Shown here piece after piece: positions 34,463 through 42,589 of a DNA stretch of 64,000 bases. A model generated the notes under the pieces. That model saw nothing but the letters and a program-made list of their open reading frames with translations, did not search any database and was not told where the DNA came from. This DNA comes from CAWDMN01 sp963803155 (lineage in GTDB: Bacteria; Acidobacteriota; Terriglobia; Versatilivoradales; Versatilivoraceae): assembly GCA_963803155.1 (NCBI GenBank), contig CAWDMN010000034.1, positions 124,001 to 188,000 of the forward strand, given 5' to 3'. Made by a program: the position numbers and the translations under genes. Positions within the stretch are counted from its first letter, which is position 1. Every line of letters begins with the position of its first letter.

Positions 34463-35881
34463 TTACGGTTTTTGTGCCGTCGTCATCGCAGGCTTGGCCG
34501 AATCCACCGTCCCTGCCTTGCCATCAAATTTTTGAATATCCATAAAAGGCTTTGGCCCCGTTGGCAGGGGGGGCATCTGATCAGGATTTAGAGGCCGGAC
34601 AATTTTCGGGGTGACCACCACCATGAGTTCGCTTTTTGATTTTTGCAGCGAGCGGCTCCGAAACAGATAGCCGATGATGGGGAGATCGCCCAATCCTGGG
34701 ATCTTGTTGCCTATTTCCGTCACGCGATTATCAATCAATCCCGAGATTGCGAAGCTTTGGCCGTCGGCCAATTCGACTTCGGTTTCCGTTTTGCGCGTGC
34801 TTAAGGCCGGGACTGAAAATCCTTGAAGCGTGACGCCATTGGCAAAATCCAAGGAGCTGACTTCCGGCTTGACTTTTAAGTGGATTTTTCCGCTAGGGGT
34901 AATGGTTGGAGTAAAACCAAGACGTACACCGAACTCTCGCCATTGAAGCGTGACAGTACTAACCCCTTGGCCCGCCTGAACAACCGGGAAAGGAAATTCA
35001 CCGCCAGCCAGGAAACTAGCCTCTTTGCCATTTGAGGCAATTAAGTTGGGTTCGGCAAGGATTTGTAGCAAATTCTTCGCTTGAAGTGCCTTGATGGTCA
35101 TGCCGATATTGGCGTCGAAGCGAAAACCAAAAATGTTCAAGGCGTCGTTAATAGTCTGAGTTGCCGTGAATTCCCTGGAACCTGGATTGTGAGTATTCAA
35201 ATTCCAATTTCCCAGGGGAGTGAACTGTTGTGTGCTAATGGAGCCCAATGTATTGCCCGCGCCTGTAGAAAAAATGTTAATGCCCAATGCTTCGGAAGCC
35301 AAGCGGTCAACGTCGGCGAATTTGACCTGGATTAAAATCTGCTCCGTATCCGGCGTGGGAGGGAGGTGCAAGAGGTTGACAACTTTCTGGCTATAATTGC
35401 CCGCAATTTCTACAGCCTTTTCCGCTACCTTGGGATCGCTGACGGTGCCGGAAAGGACCACAGCTCCTTTGGCTGAGGATACTTGAATAGTCTCGGTCGG
35501 AAACTGCTCTTCCAGTTGGCGCTGAACTAAGGAAGTGTCAAGTTCCACCACCAGATCATAGCTGGTGCTCTTGCCGCTCCGGTCCCAAAGGACTACGCTA
35601 GCAATTCCAGGGGCCTTCCCGTTGATAACGACTTGGTGGGGTGAAACAACCAGCACATCCCCCACATCCGGAGCACTAATCGCCACACGACCGATTGGGT
35701 CTTGGGTATTAATGACAATGGACTTGGAAGCAATCACGGTCAACTGTGGTACGTCGGCAATCGCCGCCTGTTTAGTCTGCTGACCAAAAGCCGTGAAAAC
35801 CGGAAATGTCATCCCAACGATGCAAATAAATTCGATGAAGATGAGGGCTTTGTGATGGTTCCCTTTTTTAATATTCAACAT
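34463..35881 (-). CDS. cpaC: Tad secretin CpaC/RcpA
   Basis: Outer-membrane channel of the Flp pilus. It has a signal peptide (about residues 1-34, ending FTAFGQQ), a pilus N-terminal domain with VINTQDPIGRVAISAPDVGD, a BON-like segment (QVSSAKGAVVLSGTVSDPKV) near 130-180, and the secretin domain from about 270, with VELADGQSFAISGLIDNRVT and PGLGDLPIIGYLFRSRSLQ. It is 472 aa. The ATG at 35881 has GGGAGGAGAG upstream; a start at 35947 would put 22 residues before the signal peptide. Confidence 0.94.
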   Translation of the reverse strand: MLNIKKGNHHKALIFIEFICIVGMTFPVFTAFGQQTKQAAIADVPQLTVIASKSIVINTQDPIGRVAISAPDVGDVLVVSPHQVVINGKAPGIASVVLWDRSGKSTSYDLVVELDTSLVQRQLEEQFPTETIQVSSAKGAVVLSGTVSDPKVAEKAVEIAGNYSQKVVNLLHLPPTPDTEQILIQVKFADVDRLASEALGINIFSTGAGNTLGSISTQQFTPLGNWNLNTHNPGSREFTATQTINDALNIFGFRFDANIGMTIKALQAKNLLQILAEPNLIASNGKEASFLAGGEFPFPVVQAGQGVSTVTLQWREFGVRLGFTPTITPSGKIHLKVKPEVSSLDFANGVTLQGFSVPALSTRKTETEVELADGQSFAISGLIDNRVTEIGNKIPGLGDLPIIGYLFRSRSLQKSKSELMVVVTPKIVRPLNPDQMPPLPTGPKPFMDIQKFDGKAGTVDSAKPAMTTAQKP

Positions 35882-35953
35882 GAAATCTCTCCTCCCTCTG
35901 AGAAACGTGAGACAGCTGTCAAAAGTAAATCTATGTTTATCCAACAAGCATCC

Positions 35954-35995
35954 AGCTTTTAGCTATCAGCTTTCAGCGCTCAACTTGCATTAGTC
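35954..35995 (-). repeat. Heptamer array AGCTATC/AGCTTTC (first copy)
   Basis: Six 7-bp units on plus: AGCTTTT, AGCTATC, AGCTTTC, AGCGCTC, AACTTGC, ATTAGTC. They lie just upstream of cpaC. The same words occur upstream of cpaB at 37004-37038. Confidence 0.7.
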
Positions 35996-36101
35996 GTTCC
36001 AACTCCAAAGTCATTCCAACACCCATTATCTATCGTCCACTTCCAATATATAATCGTTACCAACCGACTTGTTTTTCGTCATTGGCCGGTGATTCCTGTT
36101 T

Positions 36102-36953
36102 TTAAAACTTCACCGACGATCTCTGTTCTCCCTTGATCACTTCCACGTTAAAAGCTGGCGGAGGCGGCGGAGCGGGAGCGGATACTTCAACTCTTTTCCT
36201 TCCACTGGAGGCTGTCCTTACAGCTTGTGGCGGAGGTGGAGTCCCTCCCCGGATCAATTGACTCAGTTGGATCCCGGTGGTTTTTTCTTCCTGCAGGTCC
36301 AAAGGATTCCGCAGCGCAAGTTGGAATTGTCCTTGGTTGCTGGCATTGGCCAGTTTTTCGGATTCCTGAGGCGTAACCATCAAAGTCACTACGGAAACCG
36401 TGACGGGTTTGCCCTCACTGTCTTTTTGGATAGTTTGTCCTGCAGTCAGTACCGTGACATTTTGCAGGACAATTTTGCTGATCGGTTCTTGTGCTCCTAC
36501 CGGGGTGGCCGTTACTATGATATCCACGCGGGTTCCAGGTAAAACAAAACCAGCCACGCCAATAATCTCGCTGGTTCGGATGGAGACCGCCCTTTTGCCT
36601 TGGGGAATGAGCGGAGGCAATCCGGCCCCTGCTTCTTTGGGAGCCAGCTTGGACTCAAGGATCGGTTCATTTTCCACCACAGGCTGGATAAGTCCGCGTC
36701 CAATCAGCCCTTCTTTTTTGTCAAAATAGTTGGCGGGCAAATTAGTCGCCGGCCATGGGGCCAACCGCAGGTCTTCATCCTTTAAAAGATACCCTAAAGG
36801 TAAGGTTTTCGAAGCTACCACGATTTGTCTTTCCGGAGTCTGCTGAACCACGGTGGCGGGCTTTTTCTGCAGATAATCGTACACCGCGTAACTGAGAACT
36901 CCAGCAATCACGATAGCAAGCAACAAAAAAATGAGTATTTTCGACCTTTCCAT
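36102..36953 (-). CDS. cpaB: Flp pilus assembly protein CpaB/RcpC
   Basis: Periplasmic, membrane-anchored partner of the secretin. It has an N-terminal transmembrane anchor (residues about 6-26, ILIFLLLAIVIAGVLSYAVY), an SAF domain near 42-110 (VVASKTLPLGYLLKDEDLRL), and the RcpC domain with ISIRTSEIIGVAGFVLPG-like spacing (RAVSIRTSEIIGVAGFVLPG) near 122-142. The C-terminus is Pro-rich (TPPPPQAV, APAPPPPP). It is 283 aa. It lies immediately upstream of cpaC. Confidence 0.93.
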   Translation of the reverse strand: MERSKILIFLLLAIVIAGVLSYAVYDYLQKKPATVVQQTPERQIVVASKTLPLGYLLKDEDLRLAPWPATNLPANYFDKKEGLIGRGLIQPVVENEPILESKLAPKEAGAGLPPLIPQGKRAVSIRTSEIIGVAGFVLPGTRVDIIVTATPVGAQEPISKIVLQNVTVLTAGQTIQKDSEGKPVTVSVVTLMVTPQESEKLANASNQGQFQLALRNPLDLQEEKTTGIQLSQLIRGGTPPPPQAVRTASSGRKRVEVSAPAPPPPPAFNVEVIKGEQRSSVKF

Positions 36954-37003
36954 GATCGGCTCCTTACTTTGAGTTCGAAACTCAGAAATCCTTTTCGGCG
37001 TCG

Positions 37004-37038
37004 AGCTTTCCGCCAGCAGCTATCAGCTTTTAGCCTGC
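37004..37038 (-). repeat. Heptamer array AGCTATC/AGCTTTT (second copy)
   Basis: AGCTTTC, CGCCAGC, AGCTATC, AGCTTTT, AGCCTGC: five 7-bp units between cpaB and cpaA. They repeat the words of 35954-35995. Confidence 0.65.
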
Positions 37039-37109
37039 AAAGAATGATCCAGAAAAATTAAGATTCCCAAAATTTACAAAAATGTAATCTACTCTTGCCT
37101 ATGGTCCCC

Positions 37110-37154
37110 CACAATCTATCAACTGTCTCCTTCATACTCGTCACTTGTCATTTT
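37110..37154 (-). repeat. Degenerate heptamer array at the 3' end of cpaA
   Basis: CAATCTA, TCAACTG, TCTCCTT, CATACTC, GTCACTT, GTCATTT: six 7-bp units ending just before the cpaA stop codon. Confidence 0.5.
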
Positions 37155-37162
37155 CTTAACGG

Positions 37163-37702
37163 TCACCACAAGCCAAATCTCGGTATATCCCTCACCCAAA
37201 CCGCCAAGATAGTTCCTAGAGCAATTGGCACTCCATACGGCAGCTTAATCAGTTTGGGATTATCCAAAGTGATATTTGCCTGGCGTGGAGAGGTCCCCAT
37301 GCTCAGTGAAAGCAAAATAGTCTTCAAGTTCTGAGAAGTCTGCCGGAATGTCTTTCGCCACCCGATTAAAAGTAAGGCAAGCACTCCTCCCGCCAGCGCC
37401 GTCCAAATGAATGCCACAAAGATCAGCCATGGGCCCAGAAATGCTCCAATCGCGGCCATCAATTTTACGTCGCCGGCACCCATCCCGCCGACTAGATAAA
37501 CGAAAAAAAGCAGAAGGAAACCGGCAATCGACCCAACTAGAGCTGAACCCAAACCCTGAAAACCGGAGAAGAAAAAATTGAGCAATAAACCCGTCAAAGC
37601 AGCCGAAAGGGACAGGCAATTCGGGATTTTCCTGAATCGCAAATCCGTCACTGCACTGATAACGGCTACTATTACGACGGCCATCGCGATATAAATATTC
37701 AC
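37163..37702 (-). CDS. cpaA: Prepilin peptidase CpaA/TadV
   Basis: Inner-membrane aspartic protease of the A24 family that cleaves Flp prepilins. It has about six transmembrane segments. The first catalytic Asp is in AVTDLRFRKIPN (near residue 20); the second is in the GxGD motif GGMGAGDVKLM (near 78). It is 179 aa, within the short CpaA/TadV range and lacking the methyltransferase domain of PilD. Expected substrate: the Flp pilin at 41842-42015. Confidence 0.94.
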   Translation of the reverse strand: MNIYIAMAVVIVAVISAVTDLRFRKIPNCLSLSAALTGLLLNFFFSGFQGLGSALVGSIAGFLLLFFVYLVGGMGAGDVKLMAAIGAFLGPWLIFVAFIWTALAGGVLALLLIGWRKTFRQTSQNLKTILLSLSMGTSPRQANITLDNPKLIKLPYGVPIALGTILAVWVRDIPRFGLW

Positions 37703-38242
37703 GGATAGTCAACCCTCATTCGAATTCTATCGTCAATAAAATTATCGACCATGAAATCAAAATGATTACAAAATTGTTTTTCACAATTCGAAAGCGGCAA
37801 TTTATGTTGGCGAGTTGGTCTTCAGTGCAATTCAATTTTTGCCAATTGAAGACAATTTTGCAAGCAGATATTGGATCCAAAAATCAGGGGTGTTTTCTAT
37901 GTAGAACGATGGTTGGCCAAGGTTCTTTTCCGACAACCATGAAATTTGTGAATCGCGTGGAAACATCGGTTCCCGCCATTATTTGAAGGCGATGTCTTAG
38001 TTGATGTTAGAGCACAAATTAATCTGATGGCGCACTGAATAGATTTATTCTTAAGCGGTATCGGGGCAATACTAGCCATCCCCGGCACCCTTGGTGGCCA
38101 ATAATTCCTTCCAAGCAACTATCCCTTCAATTATCGTGTTTATCGAGGGTTTCGTGGTTTTTCACGGTCTGCTCAAAACAATTTGCGCCTCATCTTTTCC
38201 TTTGAGACGCAGCGTCTGTGGCCCCTAATTCCTGGATTAACC
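37703..38242. other. Gap upstream of cpaA
   Basis: 540 bp without a supportable gene on either strand. It probably holds the promoter for the cpaA-onward Tad genes. A short palindrome AGACG-CAG-CGTCT is at 38205-38217. No TadE-like or second Flp pilin is encoded here. Confidence 0.5.
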
Positions 38243-39658
38243 TTACTCCTGGTACTCCGCATCGGTATTCACTTTCCAGACATCGAAATTTCCATCCATT
38301 GTATTCCGCGCGGCAAGAAGCCCTGTCATCATCGAGTGGTCCTGATTGTTATACTTGTGCATGCCATTACGGCCAATCACCTGGAAATTTTTAAGTCCCG
38401 CAATCGCACTTCGGAGAAGGCTAATATCGTCCCGATACCCCGGATAATAAACGGGGTAAGCTTTTTCCATCCGCACCACGCAACCATTGTCTACCTGGTT
38501 GGGATCTACAAGTCCCAGCTTGTATAATTCTAATTTTCCTAGATCAATTAGTTCTGAGTCCGGCATATTCCATAGTCCATCTCCGGCAAAACAGAAATAC
38601 TCGAGCCCCAGGCAGGTTGTGTTGGCGCGCGGGACCATTTCCGCGCTCCAATTATTGAAGTTCTGAATGCGGCACAAGAGGACAGCGGGATCGTGCACAT
38701 AAATCCAGTTGTCCGGAAAAAGCGAAGAGCCTTGGATTATGAGAGCCACCGTCAGGAAGTCCCGGTATTGCAGACGTGCTGCGGCCTCTCGAATTTCAGC
38801 AGGAAGGGCTGGAGTGACAGCCAGAATGCAATCGCGCAAGGGCATGGATGAAATAAATGCGTCCGCGGAATATTCCTGCTCTTTTCCGGCTTGGTCGCGG
38901 GTGAGCACCGATACAACTCGCCCCCGCTGGTGCTTGATAGAAACGACCCCCTCGCCCATTCGGATCCGCACCCCTTGCCGAATCAAGTCATCCCGGGTCT
39001 TTTCCCACATCATCCCTGGCCCGAGCCTGGGATACTGGAAAGAGTCGATTAATGTTTTAGCGACATCTTTCCCTTTCTTTTTGGGAGGGAGAAGAGCATT
39101 CAGTACCGCTTTGGAAAGCGAGAGACCCTTGATCCGCTGGGCCGCCCAATCGGCGCTGATTTGGTCACACGGCATCCCCCAGACTTTTTCAGTGTATGTT
39201 TTGAAAAAAATGTGGAACAGTTTTTGGCCAAATCGATTAGTCACCCAATCGGCAAAGGAACTTTCTGGTTGAATGGGAAATAATCGCGAGTGGAAATAGC
39301 TCAGCAGACAAAGAAAGCTCGTCCCGATTCCCAAGTTGAGCAAAGCATTGGAAGCGCGAAGAGGGTAATCGAAAAATTTTTTTTGATAAAAAATACGGGA
39401 AAGCCGTTTGACGGGGACAAAATCCTCCGGCAGCCGATCCTTCCACCACTGGGTGATTTCCGCGCTTTTGCTGAAGAAACGATGCCCGCCAATATCGAAA
39501 CGATAGCCATTGTAATGGACAGTGCGGGCCAATCCGCCAACATAGTGGGGATCCTTCTCGATGATCGTGACAGCTTTTTCGTTATCGCACAATTCCGCCG
39601 CAGCGGTCAATCCTGCCGGACCTGCTCCCAATATGATAATTTTAGTTTCTTTTTCCAT
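38243..39658 (-). CDS. FAD-dependent amine-oxidase-like oxidoreductase
   Basis: A 471-aa flavoprotein. The N-terminal dinucleotide-binding motif IIILGAGPAGLTAAAEL is near residues 7-23, with the glutamate of IIEKDPHYVGGLART for ribose binding. DIGGHRFFSKS resembles the UDP-galactopyranose-mutase and protoporphyrinogen-oxidase group. A C-terminal FAD segment ends GLLAARNTM. It is related to amine oxidase/UGM-like proteins often seen in polysaccharide and lipid loci; the substrate is unknown. It lies next to a PAP2 phosphatase gene on the same strand, which hints at polyprenyl- or lipid-phosphate chemistry rather than pilus assembly, although it sits inside the Tad region. Confidence 0.8.
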   Translation of the reverse strand: MEKETKIIILGAGPAGLTAAAELCDNEKAVTIIEKDPHYVGGLARTVHYNGYRFDIGGHRFFSKSAEITQWWKDRLPEDFVPVKRLSRIFYQKKFFDYPLRASNALLNLGIGTSFLCLLSYFHSRLFPIQPESSFADWVTNRFGQKLFHIFFKTYTEKVWGMPCDQISADWAAQRIKGLSLSKAVLNALLPPKKKGKDVAKTLIDSFQYPRLGPGMMWEKTRDDLIRQGVRIRMGEGVVSIKHQRGRVVSVLTRDQAGKEQEYSADAFISSMPLRDCILAVTPALPAEIREAAARLQYRDFLTVALIIQGSSLFPDNWIYVHDPAVLLCRIQNFNNWSAEMVPRANTTCLGLEYFCFAGDGLWNMPDSELIDLGKLELYKLGLVDPNQVDNGCVVRMEKAYPVYYPGYRDDISLLRSAIAGLKNFQVIGRNGMHKYNNQDHSMMTGLLAARNTMDGNFDVWKVNTDAEYQE

Positions 39659-40147
39659 TCATAAATCCTTCAAGTTATTTAAGAGCCACGTATCAAATAT
39701 AGATGATCAAATAATCAGTGAGATTTCTTGTATTCATTGGAGGCGAGAGCCCAAAATATGCCTGAATTTGAAAGGACTCAGACATACTTCATATTTGTCA
39801 ATGCCAAAACGGTTAGAGAGCAAAATAGCGACAATCGCAAGGGCTATCCCCGCTGGAAGATCAATCAAATAGTGCCATCTCAACGCTATCGAATCGACGA
39901 AAATATAAAATGTGATCAGCACCATCGGAATAGATATGATTTTCATCCGAGTGATCGCATAGTATGAAAAGACTAAAGCATGGCTAATATGAAGAGATGG
40001 CATAGCAGCCAAAGGCGATACGAAATAATCGCCAGAATATTGCAGTCCTCCAGATTGAATCAAAAGTTGGCTCACCGTCAACATCGATGTTTGAATTTTA
40101 CCCGTCAAATAATGAGGACTCGGAGAGAATATGAAGGGCCCTAAAGC

Positions 40148-41545
40148 GTGAAAGTCCTAAACTTAGTTGAAAAAGGAGCATGACCTCGCTTAAAACAGAG
40201 GTGAATTACCCGGCAAGGTAGACACCAAGAATAAGGAGATCATGCATGGGACAGAGAGTAATTCGGACCGGAAAAAGAATCAAGGGCAAAGAGGGCAGAA
40301 AAAAGAGACAACGAATTGAAGAAGAAGTTAGGATTTTGGACAGTCGGTTTGAACTGATCCAGATGTTGATCCCTCTGGGCTTGAAAGCTGTGGAAGAAGA
40401 ATTGCAGCAAGAAGTAGAACAGCGGGTTGGCCGCGGAGCCAGCCGGAGTCCAGAGAATCGGCGCTGGGGAAGAAACCCAGGGTCGGTTTATTTGGGAGAT
40501 CAGAAAGTTCGGCTCGAAGTGCCTCGGGTAAGAAATGTCGCGGTTCGACAAGAAGTTCCGTTGGAGAGTTATCAAGCCTTTCGAAAGACGAAGGTATTAG
40601 ATCATCAGGTTTTGAACCGGGTGATCCGGGGGATTAGCCAGCGGCAATATGAGCAGGCAGCCCTCTGTGTGCCAGAAACGTTTGGGATCAAAAAGAGCAG
40701 TGTGTCCCGACATTTCATCCGAACGACGGCCCGAAAGCTGGAAACGTTTTTGACTCGGGATTTGAGCCAGCACGACATTGTGGCGATTTTCATCGACGGG
40801 AAGCGACTGGCAGAAACTGACATGATCGTGGCATTGGGGATTACGCTCGAAGGGCAAAAGATCCTGCTGGGTTTTGTGGAAGCCAGTACGGAAAACCAAC
40901 GAGTGTCCCAAGACTTTATTCAGCAACTGCTGGACCGAGGACTGAAGACCGAACAGGAAATTCTGTTCATCATCGATGGAGCCAAAGGGCTGTATAAAGG
41001 GATCAAGGCAAAGCTGGCAGAGAAAGCCTTGATTCAACGCTGCCAATGGCACAAACGGGAAAATGTAGTCAGTTATTTGAGCCGGGAACAAGCAAAACGA
41101 TTCCGGCAGAAAATGCAGACAGCCTATCAGCAGCCCAGTTATGAAAAGGCGAAAGAAGCCTTGGACCGAATCGCCAAAGAACTGCGACTGATCAATGGTT
41201 CCGCAGTGGATAGCCTGAAAGAAGGATTAGAAGAAACTTTGACTCTGCATCGGTTGGGATTATTTGAAGAATTAGGGACCAGTTTTAAAACCACCAATTG
41301 CATTGAGAATGTGAACCGGCAATTGGAGCGTTTGACGCATCGAGTCAGTTACTGGAAGAACAGCGATCAGCGTCAGCGTTGGATAGCCACGTCGTTGCTG
41401 GAAATTGAGCCCGGGCTAAGAAAGGTGAAAGGCTTTCGTCATTTAAAAGCCCTTCGCAGATCAATGAAAAAGGAAAACCTAACGAAATTGGTTCAGCCCG
41501 CAGCTTGAAGGTTATGCTCATTTTCAACTAAAAAAGGGATTGACC
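40148..41545 (+). mobile_element. IS256-family insertion sequence with 9-bp target duplication
   Basis: A 1398-bp element flanked by CCCTAAAGC at 40139-40147 and 41546-41554. The imperfect terminal inverted repeats share TTAGTTGAAAA, GAGCAT and ACCT near both ends. It carries a single full-length transposase and is inserted in opposite orientation inside the PAP2 gene. Confidence 0.92.
40246..41508 (+). CDS. Transposase, IS256 (mutator) family
   Basis: A 420-aa DDE transposase. The mutator-type core is visible: VPRVRNVAVRQEVPLESYQA in the N-terminal part, the first Asp in AIFIDGKRLAE (near 183), the second in FIIDGAKGLYKGI (near 243) followed by the C-x2-H motif CQWHKRENV, and Glu in NCIENVNRQLERLTHRV (near 353). 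It appears intact with an ATG start at 40246, so the element may be mobile. Confidence 0.94.
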   Translation: MGQRVIRTGKRIKGKEGRKKRQRIEEEVRILDSRFELIQMLIPLGLKAVEEELQQEVEQRVGRGASRSPENRRWGRNPGSVYLGDQKVRLEVPRVRNVAVRQEVPLESYQAFRKTKVLDHQVLNRVIRGISQRQYEQAALCVPETFGIKKSSVSRHFIRTTARKLETFLTRDLSQHDIVAIFIDGKRLAETDMIVALGITLEGQKILLGFVEASTENQRVSQDFIQQLLDRGLKTEQEILFIIDGAKGLYKGIKAKLAEKALIQRCQWHKRENVVSYLSREQAKRFRQKMQTAYQQPSYEKAKEALDRIAKELRLINGSAVDSLKEGLEETLTLHRLGLFEELGTSFKTTNCIENVNRQLERLTHRVSYWKNSDQRQRWIATSLLEIEPGLRKVKGFRHLKALRRSMKKENLTKLVQPAA

Positions 41546-41788
41546 CCCTAAAGCCGGAAAGAAAGTGTAGCACAATCCGCCCAGCCCTAGAACTAGAGCA
41601 AGAGCAGTAATTAATTGAATCGAAATAGAGGCATCTTTTTTTAAAGCGGCGACAAATAACGAAACTAAGAACATCAGAACAAAAAGTTCATGATAGGCAT
41701 TTTGACACACTGCAATTTTATCGAACCAACAAACATGATGAATGCCATTTATATCGCTGAGGGCAAAGCATACTTACATATGAAGAGC

Positions 41789-41815
41789 AAAAAAAAACCC
41801 GGCAAAATTGCCGGG
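41789..41815 (-). terminator. Rho-independent terminator of flp
   Basis: On the minus strand CCCGGCAA/TTGCCGGG (41798-41815) is followed by nine T (41789-41797). This is a strong intrinsic terminator 27 bp after the flp stop. It isolates the abundant pilin transcript from the downstream genes. Confidence 0.9.
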
Positions 41816-41841
41816 CTTGAATTCATCCTCAAGAAACCAGT

Positions 41842-42015
41842 TTAGGATGCGCCTTGCAGTGCGCTGTTGGCCTTGCTAAACACATTGTTTACGCTGGAAC
41901 CGACTTGGCCCAGCAACACCATGACTACCAGTGCGATGAATACCAGCAACAAAGCATACTCCACCAGATCTTGTCCTTCTTCTTCTCTCCAAAAACGAGT
42001 TAATAGATTCAACAT
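41842..42015 (-). CDS. flp: Flp/Fap type IVb pilin
   Basis: A 57-aa prepilin, the major subunit of the Tad pilus. The leader MLNLLTRFWREEEG ends in the processing Gly; mature pilin begins QDLVEYALLLVFIALVVM, with the Flp signature Glu5-Tyr6. The hydrophobic helix is followed by a short tail ending NSALQGAS. The ribosome-binding site is GGGGGAG 7 bases upstream. Too short for a 60-aa cutoff. It stands alone with its own terminator, 4.1 kb upstream of cpaA; a FAD oxidoreductase and the IS-split PAP2 gene lie between. CpaA should cleave it. Confidence 0.93.
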   Translation of the reverse strand: MLNLLTRFWREEEGQDLVEYALLLVFIALVVMVLLGQVGSSVNNVFSKANSALQGAS

Positions 42016-42589
42016 TGCTCTCTCCCCCTTTTACGATTTGTTTAAAATTAACCTGCAATGAAAGTGCGTGTCAATACTCTCACTACAAATCTGATTCCAA
42101 TTCAAGCGACCTCAATTCCCGTCTCTGTCTCAAATGATAAGCAATTTGAGATCCAGCATTATTGTTCGGCGACAAAAAAATATTCTTTAGTGAATATTAT
42201 TTTCCGCATATTTATTCAAGGTCGTCTTCTTCCAGGCATTTTCTGTCAATGTGGCACGCTAAGTGATTTATAATTTGTTGTTTAAAAAATACATATTCGA
42301 TATGTGATTTCAGAGAGGAGACAAAAAGGAGCAGCAAACCTAATGAGAGGGAAACATGAATAGAAAAATTGATTCAGTTGAGAAATTTCAAAGCTGAATT
42401 AGGCGAATACAAAAAATGTGCTACTAGGGAAAAAAATGGAAAGAAAGGTTCCACTCAGGATAATTTGTCCAATTCACGGTCTGGGATTTTACAAAAAAAA
42501 AATTAAACTCCAACAAAATGAAGTACTTGATTCCCGAGGAAATTTGAAGCTTTGCATCCGTGGCCCAGACTTTATCTTTTTTAAATCAA
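42016..42589. other. AT-rich gap upstream of flp
   Basis: 574 bp, noticeably AT-rich, between the divergently arranged flp (5' end) and the 3' end of the membrane glycosyltransferase gene at 42590. It should hold the flp promoter, but no consensus box can be assigned with confidence. Short frames here lack ribosome-binding sites. Confidence 0.5.

Larger units (their letters stand above)
39734..41710 (-). pseudogene. PAP2-family phosphatase gene split by IS256 element
   Basis: Two halves of one membrane phosphatase. The upstream half (41555-41710, GTG start uncertain) encodes hydrophobic segments ending GLCYTFFPALG. The downstream half (39734-40138) continues PFIFSPSPHYLTGKIQTS and contains the PAP2 motifs MPSLHISHAL and RWHYLIDLPAG. 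Removing the IS and one copy of the 9-bp duplication CCCTAAAGC joins the halves exactly in frame, so the insertion is the only lesion there. The N-terminus looks short because an in-frame TAA lies near 41776, so some 5' loss is possible. Intact relatives dephosphorylate lipid or polyprenyl phosphates in the membrane. Confidence 0.85.

Noticed and set aside
26249..37154. CRISPR-like interpretation of the short repeats in Tad gaps
   Set aside because: The repeats are contiguous 7-bp units without spacers, are degenerate, and no cas genes are present.
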